DNA of 64,000 bases from RYN-230 sp963837335 (GTDB taxonomy: Bacteria; Actinomycetota; Actinomycetes; Streptosporangiales; Streptosporangiaceae): positions 22,374 to 86,373 of the forward strand of contig CAWINS010000057.1 in assembly GCA_963837335.1 (NCBI GenBank), read 5' to 3'. Positions 45,358 to 53,260 of the stretch are shown here, one piece after another (the stretch's first letter is position 1; every line of letters begins with the position of its first letter). Below the pieces are notes generated by a model. The model worked only from the letters and a program-made list of their open reading frames with translations. It was not told where the DNA came from and ran no database searches. The position numbers and the translations under genes are program-made.

Positions 45358-45624
45358 CTACTTCCCGGGGCGGTCCCAGGGGAGCGGTACATTGCCGCCC
45401 CGGCCGCGGCGCAGCTTGGCGTCGGGCAGTTCGTACAGGTCGATCCCGGGCAGATCCGCCATCAGCTCGTCGAGCTGGCCGAGGGTCTTCGCCTCGTAGG
45501 CGAGGTCCAGCCGCTCGTGGTACTCCTCAGCCGTCAGCCGGCCCGCGGCGAGATGCTCCCGGAGCAGGGCGGCGGTGCGGTCGCGGTCGGCGTCGGACGC
45601 GCGGATCTTCGGATCGCTCGGCAT
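45358..45624 (-). CDS. DUF1707 (SHOCT-like) domain protein
   Basis: An 88-residue protein. PSDPKIRASDADRDRTAALL and REHLAAGRLTAEEYHERLDL with AYEAKTLGQLDELMADLPG form the DUF1707 head found at the start of many actinobacterial proteins; here it is nearly the whole protein. ATG 45624 has AGGAGG 6 bases upstream. It occupies the place between adk and infA where map (methionine aminopeptidase) is expected. Function unknown. Confidence 0.85.
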   Translation of the reverse strand: MPSDPKIRASDADRDRTAALLREHLAAGRLTAEEYHERLDLAYEAKTLGQLDELMADLPGIDLYELPDAKLRRGRGGNVPLPWDRPGK

Positions 45625-45737
45625 CCGCAACCTCCTGAGGGATCTGTGCGGTTCCACCGTACCCACGACCGGGCTCAGCATCTTCCCGCGGCCGCTCCGG
45701 CGTGGCCTGTGCCCCGCGGCCGCGCTCCGGCGTGGCC

Positions 45738-46388
45738 TTAGCGGATGAACCGCCGGAGGGCGCTGAGCGCCCGCTCGGTGATCTCCTCCACCGGCCCGGT
45801 GGCGTCGATGCCGAGCAGGATGCCCTCGTCCGCGTAGAACGCGACGAGCGGGGCGGTCTGCTCCAGGTAGACCTCGACCCGGTGCCGGATCGTCTCTTCG
45901 CGGTCGTCGTCCCGCTGGAACAGCTCTCCCCCGCAGTCGTCGCACGTGTCCCGGTGGGCGGGCGGATCGAACAGCGCGTGCCAGACCCGGCCGCAGCGGC
46001 GGCAGGTCCGGCGGCCCGACAGCCGCCGCACTACCTCGTCGTCGTCCACCACGAGTTCCAGGACCACGTCCAGCCGGGTGTCCCAGGAGGCGAGCATCTT
46101 CTTGAGCGTCTCGGCCTGCGGGACGGTCCGCGGGAACCCGTCCAGCAGGAACCCCGACTGCGTATCGTCCTCCAGCCGGTCGGTGACCATGGCGATGGTC
46201 ACCTCGTCCGGCACCAGATCGCCGCGCTCCATAAACGCCTGCGCGCGGCGGCCGAGTGCCGTCCCCTGACTGACGTTGGTACGGAAGATGTCACCTGTCG
46301 AGATCTTCGGGATGGACAGATGCGACGCTATGAACTGGGCCTGTGTCCCCTTGCCCGCACCGGGGGGCCCGACGAGGACGACACGCAC
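45738..46388 (-). CDS. adk: Adenylate kinase (zinc-type LID)
   Basis: Balances AMP, ADP and ATP. RVVLVGPPGAGKGTQAQFIA is the P-loop; FLLDGFPRTVPQAETLKKML is the AMP-binding part. The LID TCRRCGRVWHALFDPPAHRD followed by TCDDCGGELFQRDDD has two CxxC pairs that would bind zinc. 216 residues. The GTG start shares one base with the secY stop (TAGTG), so translation is coupled. Confidence 0.97.
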   Translation of the reverse strand: MRVVLVGPPGAGKGTQAQFIASHLSIPKISTGDIFRTNVSQGTALGRRAQAFMERGDLVPDEVTIAMVTDRLEDDTQSGFLLDGFPRTVPQAETLKKMLASWDTRLDVVLELVVDDDEVVRRLSGRRTCRRCGRVWHALFDPPAHRDTCDDCGGELFQRDDDREETIRHRVEVYLEQTAPLVAFYADEGILLGIDATGPVEEITERALSALRRFIR

Positions 46389-47707
46389 TATCGCAAGAAG
46401 CCTTCATAGTTGCGCTGCTGCAACTGGCTCTCGATCTGCTTCACCGTGTCCAGTCCCACTCCCACCGCGATCAGGATGGTGGTGCCACCGAAGGGGAACT
46501 GGCTGCCCACCCCCAGCAGCGCGAACGCGATCATCGGGACGAGAGCGATGACGCCCAGGTACAAGGACCCGGGAGCGGTGAGCCGGGTGAGCACGTAGTT
46601 CAGGTACTGGGCGGTCGGCCGCCCGGGGCGGATGCCGGGGATGAACCCCCCGTACTTCTTCATGTTGTCCGCCACCTCGTCCGGGTTGAACGTGATGGAC
46701 ACGTAGAAGTACGTGAAGAACACAATGAGGACGAAGAACAATCCCATGTAGAGCTTGGAGTCGCCGATGCTCCCGGTGCCGAGTTGGGTCTCGACGAACG
46801 TGACCCAGCCCTGCGGGTGGGTCTTGCTGCCGAACAGCGTGGCGGCCAGTTCCGGGATGTAGAGCAGCGACGAGGCGAAGATGACCGGGATGACGCCGGC
46901 CTGGTTCACCTTGAGCGGGATATAGGTGGAAGTGCCGCCGTACATCTTGCGGCCCACCATGCGCTTGGCGTACTGCACCGGGATCCGGCGCTGGGCCTGC
47001 TCCATGAAGACCACGAAGGCCACGATCCCGACCCCGACCAGCAGCACGATGGCCAGCACGAACGAGCCCTTGACCTTGAAGACGTCGGCCAGGTAGCCGA
47101 ACATCTGCGAGATGACCGTGGTGAAGATGAGGACGGACATGCCGTTGCCCACGCCGCGGTCGGTGATCAGCTCACCCAGCCACATGATGACCGCGGTGCC
47201 GGCGGTCATGCAGATGACCATGGTGGCAATGGTGAACACCGACGAGTTCGGGATCAGCGACTCGTTGCAGTTCTGGAACAGGTTTCCGGACCGGGCGTAG
47301 GCGATGATGCCGGTCGACTGGAGGATGGCCAGCCCGATGGTGAGGTACCGGGTGTACTGAGTGATCTTGGCCTGGCCGGCCTGCCCCTCCTTGCGCAGCG
47401 TCTCCAGCCGCGGGATCACCACGGCCAGGAGCTGGAGGATGATGCTGGCGGTGATGTACGGCATGATGCCGAGGGCGAACACCGATAGCCTGAGCAGCGC
47501 GCCGCCGCTGAACAGGTTGACGAGCTGGTAGACGCCCGCCGCGCTGCTGGATTTCTCCAGGCCGGTACAGAAGGTAACGGCCTTTTCGGAGATGCCGGGA
47601 GTAGGAATGGCCGCGCCGAACCGGAAGAGAGCCAAGATCCCCAGCGTGAACAGCAGCTTCTTGCGCAGGTCAGGCGTCCGGAAGGCCCGGAGGAACGCGG
47701 TCAGCAT
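46388..47707 (-). CDS. secY: Protein translocase subunit SecY
   Basis: Ten-helix channel of the Sec translocon, 439 residues. FRTPDLRKKLLFTLGILALF is the first helix, FSGGALLRLSVFALGIMPYI, VGNGMSVLIFTTVISQMFG, RIPVQYAKRMVGRKMYGGTS and the late GFIPGIRPGRPTAQYLNYVL are family motifs. The 262-bp gap before it (47708-47969) carries the dyad CAGTCATGATGACTG at 47826-47840 and three ACAACGT copies (47854-47910), so secY-adk may have its own promoter. Confidence 0.98.
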   Translation of the reverse strand: MLTAFLRAFRTPDLRKKLLFTLGILALFRFGAAIPTPGISEKAVTFCTGLEKSSSAAGVYQLVNLFSGGALLRLSVFALGIMPYITASIILQLLAVVIPRLETLRKEGQAGQAKITQYTRYLTIGLAILQSTGIIAYARSGNLFQNCNESLIPNSSVFTIATMVICMTAGTAVIMWLGELITDRGVGNGMSVLIFTTVISQMFGYLADVFKVKGSFVLAIVLLVGVGIVAFVVFMEQAQRRIPVQYAKRMVGRKMYGGTSTYIPLKVNQAGVIPVIFASSLLYIPELAATLFGSKTHPQGWVTFVETQLGTGSIGDSKLYMGLFFVLIVFFTYFYVSITFNPDEVADNMKKYGGFIPGIRPGRPTAQYLNYVLTRLTAPGSLYLGVIALVPMIAFALLGVGSQFPFGGTTILIAVGVGLDTVKQIESQLQQRNYEGFLR

Positions 47708-47969
47708 GCGCCGTCCTCAACTAGATGGGTCAACTGGGTGGTGCCGCGCCCTCCCGAGGGGTGGCGGCGACGGCCGGTGCGCCGCAGTGTAACGCGTCCG
47801 CGGCACCGTAACAGCCCCCTGCACTCAGTCATGATGACTGTCTGCTGCACGCTGGTGGACAACGTGCCACGGCCGTACAACGTCCGGCAGAGGGACAACG
47901 TGCCAGGCTGGTCACGTGCCGCAGCGGCGGCGCGGGGTCTCCCCGGCCGCCGCCTGGCTGGCGAGCGCA

Positions 47970-48410
47970 TCACAACTCAGTGACGGTTCCCCCGGCGGCC
48001 GTGAGCTTCTCCCGGGCGGAAGCCGAGAACGCGTGGGCGGTCACTCTCAGTGCCACCCCCGTGTCGCCGTTACCGAGCACCTTAACCAGCTCACCCGCGC
48101 GCACCGCGCCCTTGGCCACCAGGTCTTCAGGGGTCACGTCGCCGCCCTGCGGGTACAGCTCGGCGAGCCGCGCGATGTTGACCACCTGGTAGGTGGTCTT
48201 GAACGACAGGTTGGAGAAGCCCTTCAGCTTCGGCACCCGGCGCTGGAGCGGCATCTGGCCACCCTCAAACCCCAGGTGCACCTGGCCACGGGCCTTGGTT
48301 CCCTTGGTCCCGCGGCCCGCGGTCTTGCCCTTGGACCCCTGACCGCGGCCGACCCGGGTGCGCTCGGTGCGCGAGCCCGGGGCCGGGCGGAGGTGATGGA
48401 TCTTCAGCAT
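47970..48410 (-). CDS. rplO: Ribosomal protein L15
   Basis: Late-assembly 50S protein, 146 residues. KIHHLRPAPGSRTERTRVGR, GKTAGRGTKGTKARGQVHLG, FEGGQMPLQRRVPKLKGFSN and AHAFSASAREKLTAAGGTVT are standard. It starts 2 bp after the rpmD stop and is last of the spc ribosomal run before secY. Confidence 0.98.
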   Translation of the reverse strand: MLKIHHLRPAPGSRTERTRVGRGQGSKGKTAGRGTKGTKARGQVHLGFEGGQMPLQRRVPKLKGFSNLSFKTTYQVVNIARLAELYPQGGDVTPEDLVAKGAVRAGELVKVLGNGDTGVALRVTAHAFSASAREKLTAAGGTVTEL

Positions 48411-48411
48411 G

Positions 48412-48594
48412 TCAGTCGACCTCCTCGACGGTGACGAGGTGCCGCACCGCGTAGATCATGCCGCGGAACTCGGGCCGGTCGTCCTTGACGATCACGTGCC
48501 CGATCCGCTTCAGCCCGAGCGAGCGCAGTGACGCCCGCTGGGACTTGGTTCCCCCGATCTCCGACCGGGTCTGGGTTACCTTCAGCTGTGCCAT
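48412..48594 (-). CDS. rpmD: Ribosomal protein L30
   Basis: A 60-residue protein: MAQLKVTQTRSEIGGTKSQR, ASLRSLGLKRIGHVIVKDDR, PEFRGMIYAVRHLVTVEEVD. Two ATG codons are adjacent (48597 and 48594); the second is chosen because it has better spacing to GGAGG and gives the common N-terminus. Confidence 0.96.
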   Translation of the reverse strand: MAQLKVTQTRSEIGGTKSQRASLRSLGLKRIGHVIVKDDRPEFRGMIYAVRHLVTVEEVD

Positions 48595-48606
48595 CATCGC
48601 CTCCGC

Positions 48607-49230
48607 TCAGCTGTTGCCGGACGTGGCGCCGAGGGCGGCCGCTGCTGCGCGGGCGCGCAGCATGGCCGCCGGGGCCACGTCCTCGATCGGAAGCCCGCGC
48701 CGGGCGGCGATTTCCTCGGGGCGCTTCAGGCTCTTCAGCGCGGCCACCGTCGCGTGCACGACGTTGATCGGGTTCGAGGAGCCGAGGGAGCGGGACAGCA
48801 CGTCGTGCACGCCCGCGCATTCCAGCACGGCGCGCACCGGGCCGCCGGCGATGACGCCGGTACCGGGGCTCGCGGGCTTCAGCAGCACCACGCCCGCGGA
48901 CTCCTCGCCCTGGACGGTGTGCGGGATCGTGCCGGCGATCCTGGGCACCCGGAAGAACGACTTCTTGGCCGCCTCGACGCCCTTGGCGATGGCCGCGGGC
49001 ACCTCCTTGGCCTTGCCGTAGCCCACGCCGACCATGCCGTTGCCGTCACCGACGATGACGAGGGCGGTGAAGCTGAATCGCCGGCCGCCCTGGACGACCT
49101 TGGCGACCCGGTTGATGGTGACGACCCGCTCCAGGTAAGCGGTGCCCTTGTCGGCACCGCCGCCGCGGCGGTCGTCACGGCGGTCACGCCGTTCACCGCC
49201 GCCGCCGCCACGCCGCGGAGCTCCTGCCAT
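48607..49230 (-). CDS. rpsE: Ribosomal protein S5
   Basis: Decoding-fidelity protein, 207 residues. After a Gly/Arg-rich head, LERVVTINRVAKVVQGGRRF contains the loop that contacts the spectinomycin site; Gln replaces the Lys seen in most relatives (VKGG to VQGG). FTALVIVGDGNGMVGVGYGK and ECAGVHDVLSRSLGSSNPIN are normal. Lies between rplR and rpmD. Confidence 0.97.
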   Translation of the reverse strand: MAGAPRRGGGGGERRDRRDDRRGGGADKGTAYLERVVTINRVAKVVQGGRRFSFTALVIVGDGNGMVGVGYGKAKEVPAAIAKGVEAAKKSFFRVPRIAGTIPHTVQGEESAGVVLLKPASPGTGVIAGGPVRAVLECAGVHDVLSRSLGSSNPINVVHATVAALKSLKRPEEIAARRGLPIEDVAPAAMLRARAAAAALGATSGNS

Positions 49231-49264
49231 CAGATGTTCCTTCTCTCGTAAGTCTGAATAACGC

Positions 49265-49639
49265 TCACAGGTCCAGCCCGCCTTCGCGTACCGCGTCGGC
49301 GAGGGCTGCGATCCGGCCGTGATAGGCCCAGCCGCTCCGGTCGAAGACGGCGGCGGAAACCCCGGCCGCCCGCGCCCGCTCGGCGAGCAGCGTGCCGACC
49401 TGACGGGCCTTGGCCGTCTTGTCGCCGTCGGCTCCCCGGAGCGCCTCTTCCAGAGTAGACGCGGATGCGACCGTCCGGCCCACGCTGTCGTCTATGAGCT
49501 GGACGGACGTGTGCCGGGCGGACCGGGTGACGTTCAGGCGAGGCCGCTCCGCGCTGCCCATGACCTTCCTGCGGACCCGCGTATGCCGCCGCGTCCGCGC
49601 GGCGGTGCGTCCCGGGGCCCGGGTCTTCGTGACAGCCAT
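49265..49639 (-). CDS. rplR: Ribosomal protein L18
   Basis: 5S rRNA-binding protein, 124 residues. The basic head TRRHTRVRRKVMGSAERPRL, RSARHTSVQLIDDSVGRTVA, GTLLAERARAAGVSAAVFDR and YHGRIAALADAVREGGLDL are canonical. It lies 3 bp after rplF. Confidence 0.98.
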   Translation of the reverse strand: MAVTKTRAPGRTAARTRRHTRVRRKVMGSAERPRLNVTRSARHTSVQLIDDSVGRTVASASTLEEALRGADGDKTAKARQVGTLLAERARAAGVSAAVFDRSGWAYHGRIAALADAVREGGLDL

Positions 49640-49642
49640 TGC

Positions 49643-50179
49643 TTACTTACCAGCCTTCCCGACCTTGCGGCGGACCTGCTCACCCTGGTACCGGATGCCC
49701 TTGCCCTTGTACGGGTCAGGCTTGCGCAGCTTCCGTATGTTGGCCGCGACCTCGCCCACCAGCTGCTTGTCAATTCCCTCAACGACAAGCCGGGTGGGTG
49801 TCTCGACGCGGAATGTGATCCCGTCCGGCGGCGTGACCGTCACCGGGTGGCTGAAGCCCAGGGCGAACTCGAGGTTCGAGCCCCGGGCCTGCACCCGGTA
49901 ACCAACGCCGACGATCTCCAGGGTCTTGCTGTAGCCCTCGGTCACCCCGGTCACCATGTTGGCCACCAGGGTCCGGGACAGCCCGTGCAGCGCACGCACC
50001 TTGCCCTCATCGTTCGGGCGGGTGACCTTCAGGGTGCTGTCCTCCCGGGCGATCTCGATGGGAGGGCTGAGCTCCAGCGCCAGGCTCCCCTTGGGGCCCT
50101 TGACACTGACCTCACGGCCGTTGAGCGTGACGTCGACACCCCCGGGAATCTCCACGGGGAGCCGTCCGATTCGTGACAT
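49643..50179 (-). CDS. rplF: Ribosomal protein L6
   Basis: Two-domain 50S protein near the factor-binding site, 178 residues. SRIGRLPVEIPGGVDVTLNG, LHGLSRTLVANMVTGVTEGY, VGVGYRVQARGSNLEFALGF and the end KPDPYKGKGIRYQGEQVRRK are all family sequence. Follows rpsH by 10 bp. Confidence 0.98.
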   Translation of the reverse strand: MSRIGRLPVEIPGGVDVTLNGREVSVKGPKGSLALELSPPIEIAREDSTLKVTRPNDEGKVRALHGLSRTLVANMVTGVTEGYSKTLEIVGVGYRVQARGSNLEFALGFSHPVTVTPPDGITFRVETPTRLVVEGIDKQLVGEVAANIRKLRKPDPYKGKGIRYQGEQVRRKVGKAGK

Positions 50180-50189
50180 CGCGGTCTCC

Positions 50190-50588
50190 TCACCAGACGT
50201 AGGCGAGGACTTCCCCGCCTACCCCGCGCTTGTTCGCCTGCTTGTCGGTCATCAAGCCGGTCGAGGTGGAGATGATCGCAACGCCGAGGCCGCCGAGCAC
50301 CCGGGGCAGGTTGTCCTTCTTGGCGTACACCCGCAGGCCAGGCTTGGAGACCCGCTTGATGCCCGCGATGGAACGCTCCCGGGTCGGCCCGAACTTCAGG
50401 GTCAGCACCAGGCTCTTGCCTACCTCGGCGTCTTCCACGTTCCAGCCCGCGATGTAGCCCTCCTGCTGGAGGATCTCCGCGATCCGGACCTTGATCGTGG
50501 AACTGGGCATGCCCACGGTGTCGTGGTACGCCGAGTTGGCGTTGCGCAGACGGGTCAGCATGTCTGCGATGGGGTCGGTCATTGACAT
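50190..50588 (-). CDS. rpsH: Ribosomal protein S8
   Basis: 16S rRNA binder and, in other bacteria, repressor of its own operon; 132 residues. TDPIADMLTRLRNANSAYHD, VRIAEILQQEGYIAGWNVED and the end GVAIISTSTGLMTDKQANKR with GGEVLAYVW are standard. It lies 81 bp after rpsN. Confidence 0.98.
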   Translation of the reverse strand: MSMTDPIADMLTRLRNANSAYHDTVGMPSSTIKVRIAEILQQEGYIAGWNVEDAEVGKSLVLTLKFGPTRERSIAGIKRVSKPGLRVYAKKDNLPRVLGGLGVAIISTSTGLMTDKQANKRGVGGEVLAYVW

Positions 50589-50669
50589 GGCCTGTGGGCC
50601 CTCCTCGCCGTGGTTTCCCGTGGGACCTGCGGCGTGGTCAGTAGGCGCGGTTAGCGCCCAGGGGTTGGT

Positions 50670-50855
50670 CTACCAGCTGGACTTCGTGATGCCCGGCAGC
50701 TCACCGCGGTGCGCCATCGAGCGGAAGCAGATCCGGCACAGGCCGAACCTGCGGTACACGGCACGCGGACGCCCGCAGCGCGAGCACCGGGTGTACCCGC
50801 GCACCTTGAACTTGGGCGTCCTGTTTGCCTTGACGACTAGCGCCTTCTTCGCCAC
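50670..50855 (-). CDS. rpsN: Ribosomal protein S14 (type Z, zinc-binding)
   Basis: A 61-residue short S14. AKKALVVKANRTPKFKVRGY leads to the zinc knuckle with Cys24, Cys27, Cys40 and Cys43 (RCSRCGRPRAVYRRFGLCRI). A Zn-independent paralogue, often induced by zinc starvation, would be elsewhere. It starts 3 bp after the rplE stop. Confidence 0.98.
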   Translation of the reverse strand: MAKKALVVKANRTPKFKVRGYTRCSRCGRPRAVYRRFGLCRICFRSMAHRGELPGITKSSW

Positions 50856-50858
50856 TCC

Positions 50859-51440
50859 TCAGCTCTCCTTGAACGGGAATCCGAGCCGCCGCAGTAGCGC
50901 ACGGCCCTCATCGTCGGTGGTCGCCGTGGTCACGAGCGTCACGTCCATGCCACGCTGACGGTCCACCTGGTCGGCGTCGATCTCATGGAACATGAGCTGC
51001 TCGTTCAGCCCGAAGGTGTAGTTCCCCCGGCCGTCGAACTGCCGGTCGGACAGGCCGCGGAAGTCACGGATCCGGGGCAGGGCCAGCGAAAGCAGCCGGT
51101 CGCAGAACTCCCACATCCGGTCGCCCCGCAGCGTCACGTGCGCGCCGATGGGCATGCCCTCGCGCAGCTTGAACTGGGCGATCGACTTACGGGCCCGGGC
51201 GACCGCGGGCTTCTGCCCGGTGATCACCGTGAGGTCCCGGAGCGCGCCGTCGATCAGCTTGGCGTCCCGGGCCGCCTCGCCGACCCCCATGTTGACCACG
51301 ATCTTGGTCAGCGTGGGGATCTGCATCACGTTGGGGTACGAGAATTCCTCGCGGAGGGCCGGCGCGATCTCCTGCCGGTAGCGCTCCTTGAGCCGCGGCA
51401 CTGGCCGGGCCACCCGGGTCTCTTGCGTCGTGGTCGTCAT
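50859..51440 (-). CDS. rplE: Ribosomal protein L5
   Basis: 5S rRNA- and P-tRNA-contacting protein, 193 residues. PRLKERYRQEIAPALREEFS, PTLTKIVVNMGVGEAARDAK, ITGQKPAVARARKSIAQFKL, FGLNEQLMFHEIDADQVDRQ and GMDVTLVTTATTDDEGRALL are present. Its ATG overlaps the rplX stop by one base (TGATG). Confidence 0.98.
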   Translation of the reverse strand: MTTTTQETRVARPVPRLKERYRQEIAPALREEFSYPNVMQIPTLTKIVVNMGVGEAARDAKLIDGALRDLTVITGQKPAVARARKSIAQFKLREGMPIGAHVTLRGDRMWEFCDRLLSLALPRIRDFRGLSDRQFDGRGNYTFGLNEQLMFHEIDADQVDRQRGMDVTLVTTATTDDEGRALLRRLGFPFKES

Positions 51441-51826
51441 CAGAAGTCCTTACCGCCCGGGCGGGAGACCCGGATCTTGGCGCCGTCCTCGTCGAAACGG
51501 AACCCGGCGCGGGCTGGCTTCTTGCTGTCCGGGTCAACCAGCTGGACGTTGCTCACGTGGATGGGCGCCTCGGTGTTCGTGATGCCGCCTTCCTTGGCCC
51601 CACGAGCTCCCTGGTAGTCCACCTTCTTGTTCTTGCGGACCATGTTGACCCCCTGCACCACTACCCGCTGGCGCTCGGGGTCGGCGACGATGACCGTGCC
51701 CTCCCGGCCACGGTCCCGGCCCGCGACGACCACCACGTGGTCGCCCTTCTTGATCTTCATGCGCGGCGGCCTGGCCGTCGCACTGTCCTTCTTAGCCATC
51801 GCGGCCTTCCTGCTGCTGGTGCTCAT
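51440..51826 (-). CDS. rplX: Ribosomal protein L24
   Basis: KOW-domain assembly initiator. The core is RMKIKKGDHVVVVAGRDRGR, EGTVIVADPERQRVVVQGVN and MVRKNKKVDYQGARGAKEGG. ATG 51826 overlaps the rplN stop (TGATG) with GGAGG 7 bases upstream and gives a 128-residue protein with an extra 22-residue Lys/Ser head; an ATG at 51799 preceded by AGGAAGG is a good alternative. Confidence 0.95.
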   Translation of the reverse strand: MSTSSRKAAMAKKDSATARPPRMKIKKGDHVVVVAGRDRGREGTVIVADPERQRVVVQGVNMVRKNKKVDYQGARGAKEGGITNTEAPIHVSNVQLVDPDSKKPARAGFRFDEDGAKIRVSRPGGKDF

Positions 51827-52194
51827 CACAGCACCTCCGGCGCGAGCGAGATGATCCGCATGAAGCGCTTCTCGCGCAGCTCACGGCCGACCGGGCCGAA
51901 GATGCGGGTGCCTCGCGGGTCCCCGCCGTCCCTGATGAGGACGGCGGCGTTCTCGTCGAAACGGATGTAGGAACCGTCGCCGCGGCGGCGCTCCTTGCGG
52001 GTCCGCACCACGACCGCCTTGACGACATCGCCCTTCTTCACCCCGGCACCGGGAAGGGCATCCTTCACTGTCGCCACGATGACATCACCGATGCCCGCGT
52101 ATCGCCGGCCTGAGCCGCCGAGCACGCGGATACACAAGATCTCCTTGGCACCGGTGTTGTCGGCGACTTTAAGCCGCGACTCCTGCTGGATCAC
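51826..52194 (-). CDS. rplN: Ribosomal protein L14
   Basis: Intersubunit-bridge protein, 122 residues. MIQQESRLKVADNTGAKEIL, CIRVLGGSGRRYAGIGDVIV, VRTRKERRRGDGSYIRFDEN and GTRIFGPVGRELREKRFMRI are canonical. It lies 57 bp after rpsQ. Confidence 0.98.
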   Translation of the reverse strand: MIQQESRLKVADNTGAKEILCIRVLGGSGRRYAGIGDVIVATVKDALPGAGVKKGDVVKAVVVRTRKERRRGDGSYIRFDENAAVLIRDGGDPRGTRIFGPVGRELREKRFMRIISLAPEVL

Positions 52195-52251
52195 GTCAAC
52201 TCCTGCTTCCTGACGCCGGGGTTCTCGCGGGGTCAGCCCCCGCGGTGGTAA

Positions 52252-52533
52252 CTACTTGGCCTTCTCCAGGATCTCCGAGACCCGCCAGCGCTTCGTGGCG
52301 GACAGCGGCCTGGTTTCCATCAGCCGCACCCGGTCGCCGACGCCGCAAGAGTTCTCGCCGTCGTGCGCCGTGTACTTCTTCGTGCGCCGGATGACCTTGC
52401 CGTACTTAGGGTGCTTCACACGGTCCTCGACGATGACCACAACGGTCTTGTCCATCTTGTCGCTGACCACGTAACCTTCGCGGATCTTGCGGTAGCCCCG
52501 GCCGGGCACCCCGCCCTGCTCGACGTCACTCAC
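52252..52533 (-). CDS. rpsQ: Ribosomal protein S17
   Basis: A 93-residue OB-fold protein: GYRKIREGYVVSDKMDKTVV, VIVEDRVKHPKYGKVIRRTK, KYTAHDGENSCGVGDRVRLM and ETRPLSATKRWRVSEILEKA. The start overlaps the end of rpmC by 8 bp. Confidence 0.98.
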   Translation of the reverse strand: MSDVEQGGVPGRGYRKIREGYVVSDKMDKTVVVIVEDRVKHPKYGKVIRRTKKYTAHDGENSCGVGDRVRLMETRPLSATKRWRVSEILEKAK

Positions 52534-52762
52534 TGTCTTCCGCCTCCTCCACCAAGGTCACGATGCCAAGCTCGCGTTCCCGCTTCACCGTGTAAATACG
52601 GGCGATCTCCTTGCGGACGGCGTGCAGCCGTCCATGGCTCTCCAGCTGACCGGTCGCGGCCTGGAAGCGCAGGTTGAACAGCTCCGTCTTGGCTTCCGCC
52701 AGCTTGCTGTTCAGCTCTTCCTCACTTGAATTCCGCAGGTCAGCAGCGGCCAGGCTGGCCAT
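52526..52762 (-). CDS. rpmC: Ribosomal protein L29
   Basis: A 78-residue exit-tunnel protein that binds SRP and trigger factor. ADLRNSSEEELNSKLAEAKT, ELFNLRFQAATGQLESHGRL and AVRKEIARIYTVKRERELGI are standard. Its ATG overlaps the TGA of the small ORF at 52762-52839 rather than that of rplP, an unusual arrangement. Confidence 0.97.
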   Translation of the reverse strand: MASLAAADLRNSSEEELNSKLAEAKTELFNLRFQAATGQLESHGRLHAVRKEIARIYTVKRERELGIVTLVEEAEDSE

Positions 52763-52839
52763 CAGCCCTCACCCACTTCACGCGTGACGAACTTTGCCCA
52801 TTCAGCGAGCAGAGCATGGGCAGCTTGTGCGCTGAACAT
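52762..52839 (-). CDS. 25-codon ORF repeating the L16 C-terminus, wedged between rplP and rpmC
   Basis: The ATG (52839-52837) overlaps the rplP TGA, and its TGA (52764-52762) overlaps the rpmC ATG, both as TGATG. The peptide begins MFSAQAAHALLAEWA and ends KFVTREVGEG, exactly the last ten residues of L16. Those ten codons differ from rplP at four positions, all synonymous. Upstream, 16 bases (GCACAAGCTGCCCATG) match rplP in another frame. Either a selected duplicate, or the tail of an older rplP allele left by recombination. Its translation is not proven, but coupling makes it likely. Confidence 0.65.
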   Translation of the reverse strand: MFSAQAAHALLAEWAKFVTREVGEG

Positions 52840-53258
52840 CAGCCCTCACCCACCTCTCGGGTCACGAACTTGCATTTCATGGGCAGCTTGTGCATGGCGC
52901 GCCGGAGCGCTTCCCGGGCTACCGGCTCCGCCACCCCGGACAGCTCGAACATGACCCGCCCGGGCTTGACGTTGGCCACCCACCACTCGGGTGAGCCCTT
53001 GCCGGAACCCATCCGGGTCTCGGCGGGCTTCTTGGTCAGCGGACGGTCCGGATAGATCGTGATCCACACCTTGCCGCCACGGCGGATGTGCCGGGTCATG
53101 GCGATACGGGCGGACTCGATCTGGCGGTTGGTCACGTAGGCGTGTTCCAGGGCCTGGATACCGTACTCACCGAAGGCCACCCGGGTGCCGCCCTTGGCGA
53201 CCCCGTGCCGGTCCGGCCGGTGCTGCTTGCGGTACTTGACCCTGCGCGGGATAAGCAT
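52839..53258 (-). CDS. rplP: Ribosomal protein L16
   Basis: Essential peptidyl-transferase-region protein, 139 residues. LIPRRVKYRKQHRPDRHGVA, FGEYGIQALEHAYVTNRQIE, SARIAMTRHIRRGGKVWITI, FPDKPLTKKPAETRMGSGKG-like sequence (YPDRPLTKKPAETRMGSGKG) and ALRRAMHKLPMKCKFVTREV are standard. Its stop overlaps the 25-codon ORF described separately. Confidence 0.97.
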   Translation of the reverse strand: MLIPRRVKYRKQHRPDRHGVAKGGTRVAFGEYGIQALEHAYVTNRQIESARIAMTRHIRRGGKVWITIYPDRPLTKKPAETRMGSGKGSPEWWVANVKPGRVMFELSGVAEPVAREALRRAMHKLPMKCKFVTREVGEG

Positions 53259-53260
53259 GA

